From contig JAOHHD010000017.1 in NCBI GenBank assembly GCA_028117185.1, forward strand, positions 1 through 36,877: 36,877 nucleotides of DNA. Reading direction: 5' to 3'. The position numbers and the translations under genes are program-made. The notes under the pieces are model-generated. The model was given only the letters and a program-made list of their open reading frames with translations, searched no databases and was not told where the DNA came from. This stretch comes from Luminiphilus sp. GTDB taxonomy: Bacteria; Pseudomonadota; Gammaproteobacteria; Pseudomonadales; Halieaceae. Of the stretch, positions 1-11,299 are shown piece after piece (position 1 is the first letter of the stretch; each line of letters opens with the position of its first letter).

Positions 1-1047
1 TACGACTGACTGGCCTGGCGTGACAGCCCGCTGTGGTGCCTCGAAGGACACGATGAGTCGCTTGTCTTGCTGGCTAATGACGCAGGCTTGATCGGGTTGC
101 CGGTAGCGAATTTTGGCATGGCAGGAGAATGGCAGCCTTGGAGCTTCACCGCTGATCCACATCACCTCAGCAGCCAGCAGTTTGTCGCGGAACAAAGTGG
201 GATGTTGATTACCTTGTGCCACGACCAAGGTGTTAGTCGCCAGCCTTTTTTCAACCACGTACCAAGGCGCCTCCGGGTGGTCTGATAGCCCGCCAATTCC
301 GAGGCCCTGACGTTGCCCTATCGTGTGATACATCAGCCCCTGATGCTCGCCGAGTAGCTCGCCATCGGTGGTGTGAATTGGCCCGGGCTGTGCTGGCAGA
401 TACTGAGCGAGAAAGTCTTTAAATCGGCGCTCTCCAATAAAGCAGATCCCAGTGCTGTCTTTTTTGCGCGCATTGGTGAAACCGGCAGATTCAGCCTTAG
501 CGCGCACGACGTCTTTGGTAACCTCTCCAACCGGAAATAATGTTTGCTCAAGTGCTTGATGATCCACTTGATGGAGAAAATAACTTTGATCTTTATTGCC
601 ATCAGTTCCCTTTAATAACTGTGTTTTGCCATGGTAAGCGCGCGATTGAACGTAATGGCCTGTTGCTATTAGGTCAGCACCCAAGTGAGTTGCATAGTCT
701 AGAAAAGCCCGAAATTTAATTTCACGGTTACACAAGATGTCGGGATTTGGCGTACGGCCAGCCTGATATTCCTTTAAAAAATGGGCAAAAACGTTGTCCC
801 AATATTCGGCGGCAAAATTGGCGCTGTGCAGCGGAATGCTGAGTGTTTTCGCTACGGCGTGTGCATCAGCTAGATCCGCCTTGGCGGTACAATACTCAGT
901 GCCGTCATCTTCCTCCCAATTTTTCATGAACAACCCTTCAACGCGATAGCCTGCCTCGAGCAACAGCAGTGCGGCGACCGATGAGTCGACGCCGCCAGAC
1001 ATCCCGACTATGACGGTTTGTTGATCGGTGCGAGGGGAGCTTTTCAC
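1..1047 (-). CDS. mnmA: tRNA-specific 2-thiouridylase MnmA (partial, C-terminus cut by window edge)
   Basis: MnmA adenylates and then thiolates C2 of the wobble uridine of Lys, Glu and Gln tRNAs in the cytoplasm, taking sulfur from the IscS/Tus relay. The frame is open from a GTG at 1047 to the left edge, about 349 residues, so only the last few tens of residues are missing. The PP-loop SGGVDSSV lies at residues 17-24. The two catalytic cysteines are in [11 protein letters not shown] (Cys106) and TGICFIGER (Cys202), matching E. coli Cys102 and Cys199. A TAG lies six codons upstream of the GTG and no ATG precedes the PP-loop, so GTG is the likely start; the Shine-Dalgarno is weak. It follows rluE on the same strand after a 63-base gap. 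Confidence 0.95.
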   Translation of the reverse strand, partial: MKSSPRTDQQTVIVGMSGGVDSSVAALLLLEAGYRVEGLFMKNWEEDDGTEYCTAKADLADAHAVAKTLSIPLHSANFAAEYWDNVFAHFLKEYQAGRTPNPDILCNREIKFRAFLDYATHLGADLIATGHYVQSRAYHGKTQLLKGTDGNKDQSYFLHQVDHQALEQTLFPVGEVTKDVVRAKAESAGFTNARKKDSTGICFIGERRFKDFLAQYLPAQPGPIHTTDGELLGEHQGLMYHTIGQRQGLGIGGLSDHPEAPWYVVEKRLATNTLVVAQGNQHPTLFRDKLLAAEVMWISGEAPRLPFSCHAKIRYRQPDQACVISQQDKRLIVSFEAPQRAVTPGQSVV

Positions 1048-1110
1048 GATGTCTGTGGGTTCCTAGCTATCGGTAATGGGGTCGAAGGATGATGGCAGGC
1101 GCGCGCTGGG

Positions 1111-1677
1111 TCAACGCTTCAGATCTGTGGGCGATGCAAGGCGGTGCTCTCCGGGCTTCAATCCATCGATCTGCCAGGGTCCAACAGCAATCCGAATCAG
1201 TCGCAATGTCGGAAAGCCGACGGCTGCGGTCATCCGGCGTACTTGGCGGTTACGCCCTTCAGTGATTGCGATTTGGAGCCAGGAGTTGCTCACCGTCTTG
1301 CGTTCGCGAATTGGCGGATGACGCGGCCACACTTCAGGCGCCGATATTAACGTCGCGCGCGCAGGCTGTGTGATCCCATCACGCAAGGGTACCCCCTTGG
1401 CAAGTGCATTGCAGGCAATCTGATCAATAGTGCCTTCGACCTGCACCCAATAAGTTTTCCAATGGCGGTACTGTGGGTGCGCGATTTGCTGCTGTAAGCG
1501 TCCATCCGTGGTGAGTAGAAGCAGGCCTTCCGAGTCATAATCCAAACGGCCCGCTGCACGAAACTGAGGAGCATCGAGATAATCAGCGAGCGTGCTGCGT
1601 GGGGCTTGGGGTCGATCGCGATCGGTGAATTGGCTAAGGACTTGAAACGGTTTATTAAACACAATAAGGGACGACAT
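1111..1677 (-). CDS. rluE: 23S rRNA pseudouridine synthase, RluE-type
   Basis: A 188-residue RsuA-family pseudouridine synthase. RluE in E. coli makes pseudouridine 2457 of 23S rRNA. The catalytic motif GRLDYDSEGLLLLT is at about residues 43-56 with Asp46 as nucleophile, and the late GRNRQVRRM motif of the family is present. There is no N-terminal S4 domain, which fits RluE rather than RsuA or RluB. I chose the ATG at 1677 (MSSLIVFNKP); an in-frame ATG at 1695 would add six residues (MRHTRR) but has no ribosome binding site. The gene is divergent from icd and codirectional with mnmA. The exact target uridine is inferred from the family; RluF-like activity is less likely given the size. Confidence 0.9.
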   Translation of the reverse strand: MSSLIVFNKPFQVLSQFTDRDRPQAPRSTLADYLDAPQFRAAGRLDYDSEGLLLLTTDGRLQQQIAHPQYRHWKTYWVQVEGTIDQIACNALAKGVPLRDGITQPARATLISAPEVWPRHPPIRERKTVSNSWLQIAITEGRNRQVRRMTAAVGFPTLRLIRIAVGPWQIDGLKPGEHRLASPTDLKR

Positions 1678-1815
1678 GCGCCTAGTGTGCCTCATTTGGT
1701 GTTAAAATGAAGACGTAATCCACGTAGCGTTTCGTCTGCATCGCTGTAGGACGTGTCGACGTGGTCCCGTCGCTTGCGAGGGGAATTGTTTTTTTATTTT
1801 TGGCGGAGTTCCAGC

Positions 1816-3069
1816 ATGGCATATCAGCACATCAAAGTACCTGATACTGGCGAGATGATTGTCGTTAACGACGACAACACTATTCAGGTTCCCACTAACC
1901 CCATTATTCCTTATATCGAGGGAGATGGTATTGGGGTGGATATCTCCCCGGTGATGATCTCAGTGGTAGATGCGGCGGTCGCAAAGGCTTACGGCGGCGC
2001 TAAGAAGATTTCCTGGATGGAAATTTATACCGGTGAGAAGGCGGCTGAGCTGTATGACGGGGATTGGTTTCCGGAAGAGACGCTCAATGCGATTAAAACT
2101 TATAGCGTTGCCATCAAAGGGCCGCTGACAACGCCGGTTGGGGGTGGGTTTCGCTCGCTGAATGTGGCCCTGCGGCAAGAGCTTGATCTCTATACTTGCT
2201 TGCGACCAGTGCGCTGGTTTGAGGGCGTGCCTTCTCCGGTCAAGAAGCCTGGAGATTGCAATATGGTGATCTTTAGAGAGAATTCTGAGGATATCTACGC
2301 GGGAATCGAGTATCAGGCGGGAACGCCCGAAGCGCAAAAAGTCGTTGATTTTATTATCGGTGAGATGGGCGCCACTAAAATTCGCTTCCCTGAAAATGTG
2401 GGTATTGGGATCAAACCCGTGTCAGAGGAGGGTACCCAGCGGCTGGTCCGCAAGGCTATTCAGTATGCCATTGAGCAAGATCTGCCCTCGGTGACGCTGG
2501 TGCACAAGGGCAATATTATGAAATTCACCGAGGGCGCTTTCCGTGACTGGGGGTACGAGTTAGCGCAAAACGAGTTTGGCGGTGAGTTACTCGACGGCGG
2601 CCCTTGGGTGAGTATCAAAAATCCGCGGACCGGCAACGATATCGTGGTAAAAGATGTCATTGCGGATGCGATGCTACAACAAGTGCTGACCCGCCCGCGT
2701 GACTACAGCGTGGTTGCCACGCTCAACCTGAACGGCGATTATTTATCCGATGCGCTCGCAGCCCAAGTAGGGGGAATCGGTATCGCACCAGGCGCTAACC
2801 TCTCTGATACCGTGGCCTTATTTGAGGCGACCCACGGCACAGCCCCCAAATATGCCGGACAAGATAAGGTGAATCCAGGTTCGCTCATCCTGTCTGCTGA
2901 AATGATGCTGCGGCATCTGGGCTGGAATGAGGCGGCTGATTTAATCATTGATGGCATGAACGGTGCGATTCAAGCTAAAACGGTGACCTACGATTTTGAG
3001 CGGCTGATGGAAGGGGCGACATTGGTGTCATGCTCCGCCTTCGGCGACAGTGTTATCGCTCACATGTGA
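1816..3069 (+). CDS. icd: NADP-dependent isocitrate dehydrogenase
   Basis: Converts isocitrate to 2-oxoglutarate, CO2 and NADPH in the TCA cycle. The 417-residue protein aligns along its whole length with E. coli Icd (416 aa). The active-site loop [12 protein letters not shown] holds Ser114, the equivalent of the AceK-phosphorylated Ser113. The NADP-specificity residues are present as [11 protein letters not shown] (Lys-Tyr) and TYDFERLM (Tyr, Arg), so the NADP form is well supported. A 21-residue upstream extension is open, but the ATG at 1816 has GGAG eight bases before it and gives the family length. An intrinsic terminator follows, so the gene probably forms its own transcription unit. 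Whether AceK regulates it cannot be seen here. Confidence 0.97.
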   Translation: MAYQHIKVPDTGEMIVVNDDNTIQVPTNPIIPYIEGDGIGVDISPVMISVVDAAVAKAYGGAKKISWMEIYTGEKAAELYDGDWFPEETLNAIKTYSVAIKGPLTTPVGGGFRSLNVALRQELDLYTCLRPVRWFEGVPSPVKKPGDCNMVIFRENSEDIYAGIEYQAGTPEAQKVVDFIIGEMGATKIRFPENVGIGIKPVSEEGTQRLVRKAIQYAIEQDLPSVTLVHKGNIMKFTEGAFRDWGYELAQNEFGGELLDGGPWVSIKNPRTGNDIVVKDVIADAMLQQVLTRPRDYSVVATLNLNGDYLSDALAAQVGGIGIAPGANLSDTVALFEATHGTAPKYAGQDKVNPGSLILSAEMMLRHLGWNEAADLIIDGMNGAIQAKTVTYDFERLMEGATLVSCSAFGDSVIAHM

Positions 3070-3086
3070 GCTTTTAGTTGATTACG

Positions 3087-3112
3087 AGCCCGCTTGCTGC
3101 GGGCTTTTTTTT
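3087..3112 (+). terminator. Intrinsic terminator after icd
   Basis: A perfect 7-bp stem (AGCCCGC / GCGGGCT) with a TTGCT loop is followed by a run of T. It starts 18 bases after the icd stop codon and separates icd from clpS. Confidence 0.9.
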
Positions 3113-3194
3113 GTCTTATTCGGGGTCCGGATTGTCATGAAGAATAAAATAGAGCGGATCTGTCGTGAAACAGCTTTATTTGCCGGAGGTGGAT

Positions 3195-3200
3195 TATACT
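3195..3200 (+). promoter_or_regulatory. Candidate -10 box for clpSA
   Basis: TATACT preceded by GAT lies 31 bases upstream of the chosen clpS start. No good -35 hexamer is visible at 16-18 bp. If real, transcription starts near 3207, which excludes the longer in-frame clpS start at 3165. Confidence 0.35.
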
Positions 3201-3230
3201 GGTGGCACGATGGACAGGAGATGGATAGAC

Positions 3231-3602
3231 ATGTCGGCAGTAGAGCGGGTTGTCAGCGCGGCCAAGCCCGATGACAAAGACTTTGATGACGATGGTGGGT
3301 TGGCCGTTGCGCCCGCGAAGCCCAAGCTCAAGCGCCCCTCTCTTTACCGCGTTATTTTATTGAATGACGACTACACGCCTATGGAGTTCGTTGTCGAAGT
3401 GCTAGAGACGTTTTTTACCATGAGCCGCGAGCAAGCAACGCAGGTGATGCTGGCGGTCCATACGCAAGGCAAGGGTGTCTGCGGTATCTACCCCCAAGAT
3501 ATTGCGGAAACTAAAGCCTCCCAAGTCAACCAATCTGCTCGCGATAATGGCCACCCATTATTATGTGAAGTAGAGCCCTCTGCCGATGATGAGGACAGCT
3601 AA
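3231..3602 (+). CDS. clpS: ATP-dependent Clp protease adaptor ClpS
   Basis: ClpS binds proteins with N-terminal Leu, Phe, Trp or Tyr and hands them to ClpAP. The 123-residue product has a flexible acidic N-terminal arm (about residues 10-25, rich in Asp), then the folded core starting at [18 protein letters not shown]. This holds the Asn-Asp-Asp that grips the substrate alpha-amino group; the pocket histidine is in [18 protein letters not shown] lies ten bases before the ATG at 3231. The frame is open upstream to 3165 (145 aa) but that gives an untypically long arm and runs through the candidate -10 box. The stop codon abuts the clpA ATG with no spacer, so the two are translationally coupled. 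Confidence 0.95.
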   Translation: MSAVERVVSAAKPDDKDFDDDGGLAVAPAKPKLKRPSLYRVILLNDDYTPMEFVVEVLETFFTMSREQATQVMLAVHTQGKGVCGIYPQDIAETKASQVNQSARDNGHPLLCEVEPSADDEDS

Positions 3603-5879
3603 ATGCTTAGCAAAGAACTTGAAAATACGCTCAACGAGACCTTCAGAATGGCCCGAGCTCGACGCCATGAGTTCATTACGGTTGAACATCTTCTGCTCGC
3701 GTTACTGGATGATTCTGCGGCGATAGCCGTATTGAGCGCCTGCCAGGTCAATGTGGAAGAGCTTCGGGGTGAGTTGGTGGAGTTTATTGACTCGACGACG
3801 CCGCTATTAACCGACAGTGATGACGGTCGTGATACGCAGCCGACGCTAGGGTTTCAACGTGTATTACAACGTGCGGTGTTTCACGTGCAAAGTTCGGGTA
3901 AACAGGAAGTCACTGGTGCCAATCTATTGGTCGCTATTTTCTCTGAACAAGAATCGCAGGCGGTGTACTTCCTTAAAACACAAAATGTTTCGCGTCTCGA
4001 CATTGTCAATTTCATCACTCATGGCGTTGGTAAGGACGGTGAGGAGCTCGGTGATCAGGAGGAAGTCACTGGCGAGGCAGAGGGTGGTCAGGAGGCGACT
4101 GAAAAGCGTCCGCTTGATGCTTACGCGACGAATCTCAATGTCGAGGCCGAGGCGGGAAATATTGACCCGTTAATCGGCAGACTGCGCGAAGTGGAGCGGG
4201 TAGCGCAAATTCTGGCGCGAAGGCGCAAGAACAATCCGCTGCTGGTTGGTGAATCGGGTGTCGGTAAAACGGCGATTGCCGAGGGACTGGCGAAAATGAT
4301 CGTTGATGGCGAGGTGCCCGAAACGCTGCAAGAGGCGGTTGTTTATTCCCTCGATTTAGGAGCGTTATTGGCGGGTACCAAGTATCGAGGTGATTTTGAA
4401 AAGCGGTTAAAAGGGTTGCTGGCAAACTTAGCCGAAAATGATCATGCCATCCTTTTCATTGATGAAATTCATACCATTATCGGTGCCGGAGCAGCATCTG
4501 GCGGCGTGATGGACGCTAGCAATCTCCTGAAGCCGCTACTGGGCTCAGGCAAAATGCGCTGCGTCGGCTCGACCACCTATGCCGAGTATCGGGGCATTTT
4601 TGATAAGGACAAGGCACTGAGTCGTCGGTTTCAGAAAGTAGATGTGCTGGAGCCTTCCGTTGAAGATGCCTATAAGATTCTCAAGGGGCTCAAGTCGCGT
4701 TTTGAGGCGCATCATAAACTCCGCTACACCGATAAAGCCTTGAAGGTGGCATCTGAGATGGCCGCACGTTACATCACGGATCGTTTCCTTCCGGATAAAG
4801 CCATCGACGTGATTGACGAGGCGGGTGCGTTTCAGCAACTGCAGGCCCCAAGTAAGCGCAAGAAGATATTGGGCCCTGGGGATATTGAGGCCGTCGTCGC
4901 AAAAATAGCGCGCATCCCGCCAAAAACCGTGAGCAGTGACGATAAAACGTTGCTGAGTAAGTTAGAGGCTAATCTTAAGATGACCGTGTTTGGTCAGGAT
5001 GCCGCCGTTTCTCAGATGGTGAGTGCCATTAAGCTCGCTCGAGCAGGATTGCGTGGAGGCCAGAAACCGATTGGCTCGTTTTTGTTAGCAGGCCCCACAG
5101 GCGTGGGAAAGACCGAACTGACCCGCCAGTTGGCACTGCAAATGGGTCTGGAACTGCTGCGATTTGATATGTCGGAATACATGGAGCGGCATACCGTGTC
5201 GCGCTTGATTGGTGCGCCCCCCGGTTACGTGGGTTATGACCAAGGTGGGCTGCTGACTGACCAAGTGACGAAACATCCTCATAGTGTTGTATTGCTCGAT
5301 GAAATCGAAAAAGCGCATCCGGAAGTTTTCAATCTGTTACTGCAAGTGATGGATCACGGAACGCTTACCGACAATAACGGCCGTAAAACAGATTTTCGCA
5401 ATGTCATTGTCGTGATGACGACCAATGCTGGCGCGGAAAATGTGAGTCGCCGATCCATTGGTTTTTCCATTCAGGACAATTCGACCGATTCTATTGAGGC
5501 GATTAATCGGACTTTTACCCCTGAATTTAGAAATAGGCTGGATGCGATCGTACCGTTTGGTCCGCTCAGTGAAGAGGTTATTTTAACGGTCGTGGATAAA
5601 TTCCTGATCGAATTGCAAAGCCAGCTGGATGAGCGCCAGGTGTCGGTAGAGGTCGACGAAGAAGCGAGGCTGTGGTTAGTTGAGCGAGGTTACGATGCGA
5701 CGATGGGCGCCCGCCCGCTGGAGCGGGTTATACAAGAGCACATTAAAAAGCCACTGGCGGATATGGTGTTATTTGGCTCATTGGCAAAGGGCGGTTCCGC
5801 GACGGTGACAGTGAGCGAAGACCAGTCAGCGCTAGTGGTTACCGCGTTGGTCGACGCAGAGGAGCCTGTCGAAGCATGA
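3603..5879 (+). CDS. clpA: ATP-dependent Clp protease ATP-binding subunit ClpA
   Basis: An AAA+ unfoldase that feeds ClpP with ClpS-delivered N-degron substrates. The 758-residue protein is the same length as E. coli ClpA. It has a Clp-N domain (about 1-145) followed by an acidic linker. Domain D1 carries Walker A GESGVGKT (about 217-224) and Walker [10 protein letters not shown]. Domain D2 carries Walker A GPTGVGKT (about 498-505) and Walker [15 protein letters not shown]. The ClpP-docking tripeptide IGF is at about residue 619, in [13 protein letters not shown], where E. coli has IGL. ClpP is not in the window. The gene converges on infA with a 16-base gap and no visible terminator. Confidence 0.97.
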   Translation: MLSKELENTLNETFRMARARRHEFITVEHLLLALLDDSAAIAVLSACQVNVEELRGELVEFIDSTTPLLTDSDDGRDTQPTLGFQRVLQRAVFHVQSSGKQEVTGANLLVAIFSEQESQAVYFLKTQNVSRLDIVNFITHGVGKDGEELGDQEEVTGEAEGGQEATEKRPLDAYATNLNVEAEAGNIDPLIGRLREVERVAQILARRRKNNPLLVGESGVGKTAIAEGLAKMIVDGEVPETLQEAVVYSLDLGALLAGTKYRGDFEKRLKGLLANLAENDHAILFIDEIHTIIGAGAASGGVMDASNLLKPLLGSGKMRCVGSTTYAEYRGIFDKDKALSRRFQKVDVLEPSVEDAYKILKGLKSRFEAHHKLRYTDKALKVASEMAARYITDRFLPDKAIDVIDEAGAFQQLQAPSKRKKILGPGDIEAVVAKIARIPPKTVSSDDKTLLSKLEANLKMTVFGQDAAVSQMVSAIKLARAGLRGGQKPIGSFLLAGPTGVGKTELTRQLALQMGLELLRFDMSEYMERHTVSRLIGAPPGYVGYDQGGLLTDQVTKHPHSVVLLDEIEKAHPEVFNLLLQVMDHGTLTDNNGRKTDFRNVIVVMTTNAGAENVSRRSIGFSIQDNSTDSIEAINRTFTPEFRNRLDAIVPFGPLSEEVILTVVDKFLIELQSQLDERQVSVEVDEEARLWLVERGYDATMGARPLERVIQEHIKKPLADMVLFGSLAKGGSATVTVSEDQSALVVTALVDAEEPVEA

Positions 5880-5895
5880 TGGCAGCCCTCATAGC

Positions 5896-6114
5896 TCATC
5901 GTTCTCGGTAAGTGATGCGACCCTTTGTGAGATCGTAAGGTGTGAGCTCAACTCTGACTTTATCGCCTGTCAGTATGCGGATATAGTTCTTCCGCATTTT
6001 CCCTGAGATGTGGGCCGTTACAAGGTGCCCATTCTCAAGTTTCACTCGGAAAGTGGTGTTAGGCAGGGTATCAACAATCTCCCCCTCCATTTCAATCTGG
6101 TCTTCTTTTGCCAT
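5896..6114 (-). CDS. infA: Translation initiation factor IF-1
   Basis: A 72-residue S1/OB-fold protein that sits in the ribosomal A site during initiation. It is nearly identical to E. coli IF-1 over [28 protein letters not shown] and [16 protein letters not shown] segments. It lies downstream of bpt on the same strand with a 69-base gap. Just before the start codon the message reads AAAGGC TAC GCCTT A ATG; the AAGGC and GCCTT arms (6116-6128) can pair and would cover the probable Shine-Dalgarno AAAGG. Whether this hairpin matters in vivo is unknown. Confidence 0.97.
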   Translation of the reverse strand: MAKEDQIEMEGEIVDTLPNTTFRVKLENGHLVTAHISGKMRKNYIRILTGDKVRVELTPYDLTKGRITYRER

Positions 6115-6183
6115 TAAGGCGTAGCCTTTGTTTGTGAGATGGGCGGCACTGTATCGAAAAGTGAGGGGCGTGGAAAGCGCCGC

Positions 6184-6978
6184 TTATCCTTCATCGAGGT
6201 CATGATGTGTGTTGCTGGAGGCAAGGAGGTCAATAATGGCGTCTGGACTCGCATTAGTTTGCTGCTCCGTGCGCTGCGCTTGCCACTGCCCGTCGACGAA
6301 CAACTCAAGGGGCGTGTAACGCGCTTTGTAAGACATCTTTCGACAGCCATCTATCCAATAGCCTAGATAGACAAAGGATAATCCCATTGCTTGAGCCTCT
6401 CTGATCTGCAGGAGTATCGCTTCTGTACCGAGGCTTCTTTTGGATTGTGCGGGATCAAAGAAGGTGTAAATGGCTGCGAGGCCATCCAGCATTTTATCAG
6501 CCACAGTAACGGCAATAAGCCGATTGCCTTCGTAGAGCCGGTAATAAGTTGCACAGCCCAAACCATCATTGAGAAAGGAGTCGTATTGGTCTCGCACCGG
6601 CGGGTACATGTCGCCATCCGCGTGGCGTGCCTCGATATAGTGACGATAAAGGTTAAAGGCCTCGTCATCGTCGATCGACTCCGTTGTCTCTAGTCGTAAA
6701 TCACGATTGCGGCGGCTGATCCGCCGCTGCGTGCGACCGGGAGAAAATTCATCAACTCGCACTCGAGAAGCAATGCAGGCGTTACAGTTTGCGCAGTGGG
6801 GACGGTAGACGTGATCTCCGCTCCGTCGAAAGCCGAGCAGGGATAACTGCGTATAGAGTTCGGGGCTGAGTGCCTGTCGTGGATCCACAAACAGGGTTGT
6901 GGCCTCCTCATTCTCAAGATAGGAGCATCGATGAGGAAAGGTGGTATAAACCTTGATCTCTCGCAGTGATGCTGTCAT
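6184..6978 (-). CDS. bpt: Aspartate/glutamate leucyltransferase Bpt (bacterial Ate)
   Basis: Bpt transfers leucine from Leu-tRNA to proteins with N-terminal Asp or Glu, creating a primary N-degron for ClpS. The 264-residue protein opens with MTASLREIKVY and has the ATE N-domain cysteines (PHRCSYLENEEATTLF and HCANCNACIASRVRV). The C-domain has the conserved LGYWIDGCRKMSYKARYTP stretch. The ATG at 6978 overlaps the aat stop codon as ATGA, so the pair is coupled. A longer in-frame start at 7056 would run deep into aat and is unlikely. It lies in the same run as trxB, aat and infA. Confidence 0.95.
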   Translation of the reverse strand: MTASLREIKVYTTFPHRCSYLENEEATTLFVDPRQALSPELYTQLSLLGFRRSGDHVYRPHCANCNACIASRVRVDEFSPGRTQRRISRRNRDLRLETTESIDDDEAFNLYRHYIEARHADGDMYPPVRDQYDSFLNDGLGCATYYRLYEGNRLIAVTVADKMLDGLAAIYTFFDPAQSKRSLGTEAILLQIREAQAMGLSFVYLGYWIDGCRKMSYKARYTPLELFVDGQWQAQRTEQQTNASPDAIIDLLASSNTHHDLDEG

Positions 6979-7733
6979 GCCAAATCCACCGCAAATTGAT
7001 TGATGGGAACGGTTAGGCGCTCCTCCAGTGATTCCCCTCTGGCTGGAACCAAACACAAAGGATTGTTAATAACTGTCGTCATGGGTGTTGTTATAGCGCC
7101 CTCTAGGGTTTTTTCAAAGGCCTGACGGGAAAGAAGCTCAGCGCCCATTGTTTCAAGATGGGGGTTGTGGACCTGACAGTCGATCATAACAATGCCATTG
7201 TCCTGACACAGACGTGCCAACGCAATTAAGGCCACCTTTGATCCATTTGTGTGGTCGGAAAACATGGACTCTCCGAAGAAAACGTTGTCAAGCATGATGC
7301 CATAAAGGCCGCCGATCAATTGATGTCCGTTCGATATTTCAATGGAATGGGCAACACCCAGCCTGTTCAGTGCGACGTAGGCCTGCTGCATCTCAGTCGA
7401 AATCCAAGTGCTGTGTTCGGTGCTGTGATCGTCGTGACGCAGTGCGCTTGCGCAGCGACCCACAACTTCCCCAAAGCGTGTATCGCAACTGATCTGCCAG
7501 GTGCTCTTACGCAGGAACTTTTGGAGTGAGCGGCTGATGTGAATCCGGTCAGGGATGATGACTGACCTCGGGTCTGGAGACCACCATAAAATGTCTTGTC
7601 CGGGTTCGAACCAAGGAAAAATACCTTGTGCATAGGCGCTGATCAGCGTTTCCGACCGCAGATCCCCCCCGACTGCGAGCAGTCCGTTGGGCTCAGTCAG
7701 TGCATGGGATGTAGGCGGAAACGGGTTGACCAA
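6975..7733 (-). CDS. aat: Leucyl/phenylalanyl-tRNA-protein transferase Aat
   Basis: Aat adds Leu or Phe to proteins with N-terminal Arg or Lys, making them ClpS substrates. The 252-residue product has the family blocks EPNGLLAVGGDL, AYAQGIFPWFEPGQDILWWS, PRSVIIPDRIHISRS, GGLYGIMLDNVFFGESMFS and IDCQVHNPHLETMGA. The likely start is TTG at 7733, two bases after the trxB stop. A TAG lies in frame just upstream and no ATG is available before the conserved N-terminal blocks, so a non-ATG start is needed. The 3' end overlaps the bpt start by four bases. Confidence 0.95.
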   Translation of the reverse strand: MVNPFPPTSHALTEPNGLLAVGGDLRSETLISAYAQGIFPWFEPGQDILWWSPDPRSVIIPDRIHISRSLQKFLRKSTWQISCDTRFGEVVGRCASALRHDDHSTEHSTWISTEMQQAYVALNRLGVAHSIEISNGHQLIGGLYGIMLDNVFFGESMFSDHTNGSKVALIALARLCQDNGIVMIDCQVHNPHLETMGAELLSRQAFEKTLEGAITTPMTTVINNPLCLVPARGESLEERLTVPINQFAVDLA

Positions 7734-7735
7734 GT

Positions 7736-8704
<969 letters not shown>

Positions 8705-8711
8705 TTATCGA

Positions 8712-8753
8712 TTCTGTAAGGTGCTACGTTAGACGTTCTGTTGGGTATTCTGT
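8712..8753. repeat. Three TTCTGT copies in the trxB/ftsK intergenic region
   Basis: TTCTGT occurs at 8712-8717, 8736-8741 and 8748-8753, start-to-start spacing 24 and 12 bases. The last two sit in a clearer repeat, GTTCTGTTGGGT then ATTCTGTTATAG. They lie 20-60 bases upstream of the trxB start codon on the opposite strand. They could be operator half-sites, but a six-base motif recurring by chance is not excluded. The rest of the 8693-8951 gap shows no gene, terminator or convincing promoter. Confidence 0.3.
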
Positions 8754-8951
8754 TATAGCGGTGAAGCGGTGAGCCAACCCTGATGATAAGAGAATATCCT
8801 AGCCGCTGTCATGAGGCCAGTATTGTCGGATTGCTGAGATGAAGGCGGGGGACTGAACGTTGGATAAACCCATGAATTTACAGCTGATTGTTCACCATTA
8901 CGGGGGGTGGTGTGTGCTAGCATAGGCATTTCCACCGGTGGTTGTTGAGTC

Positions 8952-11297
8952 GTGGCAGGCAGAGCGAAGTCGGAGACAACACAGTCAGAAGTGATGGCGC
9001 AGACGTTTGCCCGTCGCCGGTTACGTGACGTGCTGTTTATAGGCGTGGGGGCGGCTTGCCTCTTTGTCCTCATGTCGCTGCTAACCTACAGCGACCAAGA
9101 TCCGGGGTGGTCTGCAAGCGGAACGGGTGACGCCGTGCAAAATCTCGGCGGCATAACCGGTGCCTTCATCTCCGATGTGTTGCTGTCATTGGTTGGCTCT
9201 GCGGCTTATCTGATTCCCCTGTTGCTTGCCTACCGCGCCATATCTTTACTTCTTGCAGAGGGTCGATACGACCCTGTTGACTGGCAAATGCTGGGCTTGC
9301 GCACATTTGGCTTGCTGCTGGCTGTGATGGCGGCCACGGCATTGCGCGCACTCAATGATGTGGGAGCGTCGGGTCTGCCTCAGGGCGCTGGCGGTATTGT
9401 CGGTGCCGCTATTGGGTTGGGTTTTGATCAGGCATTCAATCCGGTAGGGGCTCGGCTCGTGCTGGTGACTGTCTTTTTATTGGGCCTCACTTTATTTGCG
9501 GACATCAGCTGGCTCACTGTCATCGACTGGATCGGACAACGCGTGTTATCCGCCGCCAGTGTGGTACGTCAAACAGTAGCCGTTAAGTTGGATCAATTGC
9601 GCGACCGGCGCGCTCGGGAAAAACAGCTTGAAGAGCGCAAGGTGAAAATTGAGCGGCATGTGGCCAGTGAAAAGAAACGTACCCCTCCTAAGATCAAGCC
9701 GCCAAAAGAGCCCGTGGCAGCAGGGGTTAAATTTGAGCAGGAAAAGCAAAAACCGCTCTTCGATCTGCCTATATCCGGTGAGGTGCCGCCGCTCGATTTA
9801 CTGGATGCACCGACCGACGTAGAGCAGCGTGGCTATTCCGCCGATGAATTAGAGTCGTTGTCACGGCTATTGGAGCTCAAGCTCAAGGATTTTGGCGTCG
9901 TCGCTGAGGTCGTTGCCGTTTATCCGGGTCCGGTGGTGACTCGCTTTGAAATACAGCCAGCTGCCGGCGTGAAAGTGTCACGCATATCGAATCTTGCGAA
10001 GGATCTGGCGCGTTCCTTGGCGGTTATTTCTGTTCGTGTGGTTGAGGTCATTCCTGGCAAGAGTGTGGTGGGGATCGAAATCCCCAATGCTGATCGACAA
10101 ACGGTTAATTTTAAAGACGTATTGGCCTCTAAAACGTTTGAGGAGAGTAAATCGCCGCTCACTGTGGCACTGGGTCATGACATTGCCGGCGCTCCGGTCG
10201 TCGCTGACTTGAGCAAAATGCCGCACGTTCTGGTGGCGGGCACAACCGGATCGGGCAAGTCAGTGGGTGTTAATTGCATGTTGGTCAGTTTGTTGTACAA
10301 GGCCACGCCTGCTGATGCACGACTGATATTGGTAGATCCAAAAATGTTGGAATTATCAGTTTACGACGGCATTCCTCATTTGCTGACGCCGGTGATCACC
10401 GATATGAAGGATGCGGCTAATGGGCTACGTTGGTGCGTGGCAGAAATGGAGCGGCGTTATAAATTGATGTCGCTGTTAGGGGTTCGTAATTTGCAAGGTT
10501 ATAACCGCAAGGTGACCGATGCTGAGAAACAAGGGAGTCCAATACTGGATCCCATGTGGAGCCCGGATCCGGTCCTTGAGCTGACTGGAGAAGACCAGGA
10601 ACACCCAACCCTGGAGAAGCTGCCATCTATCGTCGTAGTGATCGATGAGTTCGCGGATATGATGATGATTGTCGGTAAGAAAGTAGAGCAATTGATCGCT
10701 CGCATAGCGCAGAAAGCGCGCGCCGCCGGCATTCACTTGGTGCTGGCAACCCAGCGGCCGTCAGTGGATGTCATTACCGGCTTAATTAAAGCGAATATTC
10801 CCTCGAGAATAGCGTTTGCTGTGAGCTCAAAGGTCGACTCTCGCACTATTTTAGATCAGGGCGGCGCCGATCAATTACTGGGCTACGGTGATATGTTGTA
10901 TCTCCCGGCAGGCTCGAGTGTGCCGGTCCGAGTGCATGGTGCTTTCTGTTCAGACGACGAAGTGCATCGCGTTGTCGCCGACTGGAAGCGTCGTGGTGAC
11001 CCGCAATATATCGATGGATTGTTGGATGAAGGCGGGCAAACGCCAGTGACCGCAAATGAGATTCAGTCAGCGACGGCTGGCGATGAAGATCCTGAGTCGG
11101 ACGCGCTGTATGACGAAGCGGTTGATTACGTCTGTCGCAGTCGTCGTGCCTCGATTTCCTCTGTGCAGCGCAAGCTAAGAATTGGCTACAACCGTGCTGC
11201 GCGTCTCATTGAGACGATGGAGGCGGCGGGTGTTGTCACAGAAATGGGCAGTAACGGGCAGCGAGAGGTTCTCGCGCCAGCACCGCCCGAGCACTAG
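8952..11297 (+). CDS. ftsK: DNA translocase FtsK
   Basis: An inner-membrane, division-septum DNA pump that clears the chromosome terminus and activates XerCD at dif. The 781-residue protein has an N-terminal membrane domain (about 25-195, four or more hydrophobic helices), a short charged linker (about 210-280, with runs such as [15 protein letters not shown]) and the RecA-like motor. Walker [11 protein letters not shown] is near residue 430 and Walker B-like [12 protein letters not shown] near 562. A winged-helix gamma domain (about 715-775, [20 protein letters not shown]) would read KOPS. It is much shorter than E. coli FtsK (1329 aa) because the linker is short, as in Pseudomonas-type FtsK. 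The start is GTG at 8952; an ATG at 8994 is an alternative. Confidence 0.95.
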   Translation: MAGRAKSETTQSEVMAQTFARRRLRDVLFIGVGAACLFVLMSLLTYSDQDPGWSASGTGDAVQNLGGITGAFISDVLLSLVGSAAYLIPLLLAYRAISLLLAEGRYDPVDWQMLGLRTFGLLLAVMAATALRALNDVGASGLPQGAGGIVGAAIGLGFDQAFNPVGARLVLVTVFLLGLTLFADISWLTVIDWIGQRVLSAASVVRQTVAVKLDQLRDRRAREKQLEERKVKIERHVASEKKRTPPKIKPPKEPVAAGVKFEQEKQKPLFDLPISGEVPPLDLLDAPTDVEQRGYSADELESLSRLLELKLKDFGVVAEVVAVYPGPVVTRFEIQPAAGVKVSRISNLAKDLARSLAVISVRVVEVIPGKSVVGIEIPNADRQTVNFKDVLASKTFEESKSPLTVALGHDIAGAPVVADLSKMPHVLVAGTTGSGKSVGVNCMLVSLLYKATPADARLILVDPKMLELSVYDGIPHLLTPVITDMKDAANGLRWCVAEMERRYKLMSLLGVRNLQGYNRKVTDAEKQGSPILDPMWSPDPVLELTGEDQEHPTLEKLPSIVVVIDEFADMMMIVGKKVEQLIARIAQKARAAGIHLVLATQRPSVDVITGLIKANIPSRIAFAVSSKVDSRTILDQGGADQLLGYGDMLYLPAGSSVPVRVHGAFCSDDEVHRVVADWKRRGDPQYIDGLLDEGGQTPVTANEIQSATAGDEDPESDALYDEAVDYVCRSRRASISSVQRKLRIGYNRAARLIETMEAAGVVTEMGSNGQREVLAPAPPEH

Positions 11298-11299
11298 CC

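Noticed and set aside
67..602. Forward and reverse open frames inside the left-edge region
   Set aside because: They lie in other frames over mnmA, which has full catalytic motifs and runs uninterrupted from 1047 to the edge.
1696..1815. icd promoter around TAAAAT (1703-1708)
   Set aside because: No -35 partner at usual spacing and several other AT-rich stretches compete, so no site could be supported.
3165..3230. N-terminal extension of clpS
   Set aside because: It would give an untypically long arm and overlaps a candidate -10 box, while AGGAG is well placed before 3231.
6979..7056. Longer Bpt start
   Set aside because: It would lie entirely within the 3' end of aat; the ATGA overlap at 6978 gives the family length and N-terminus.
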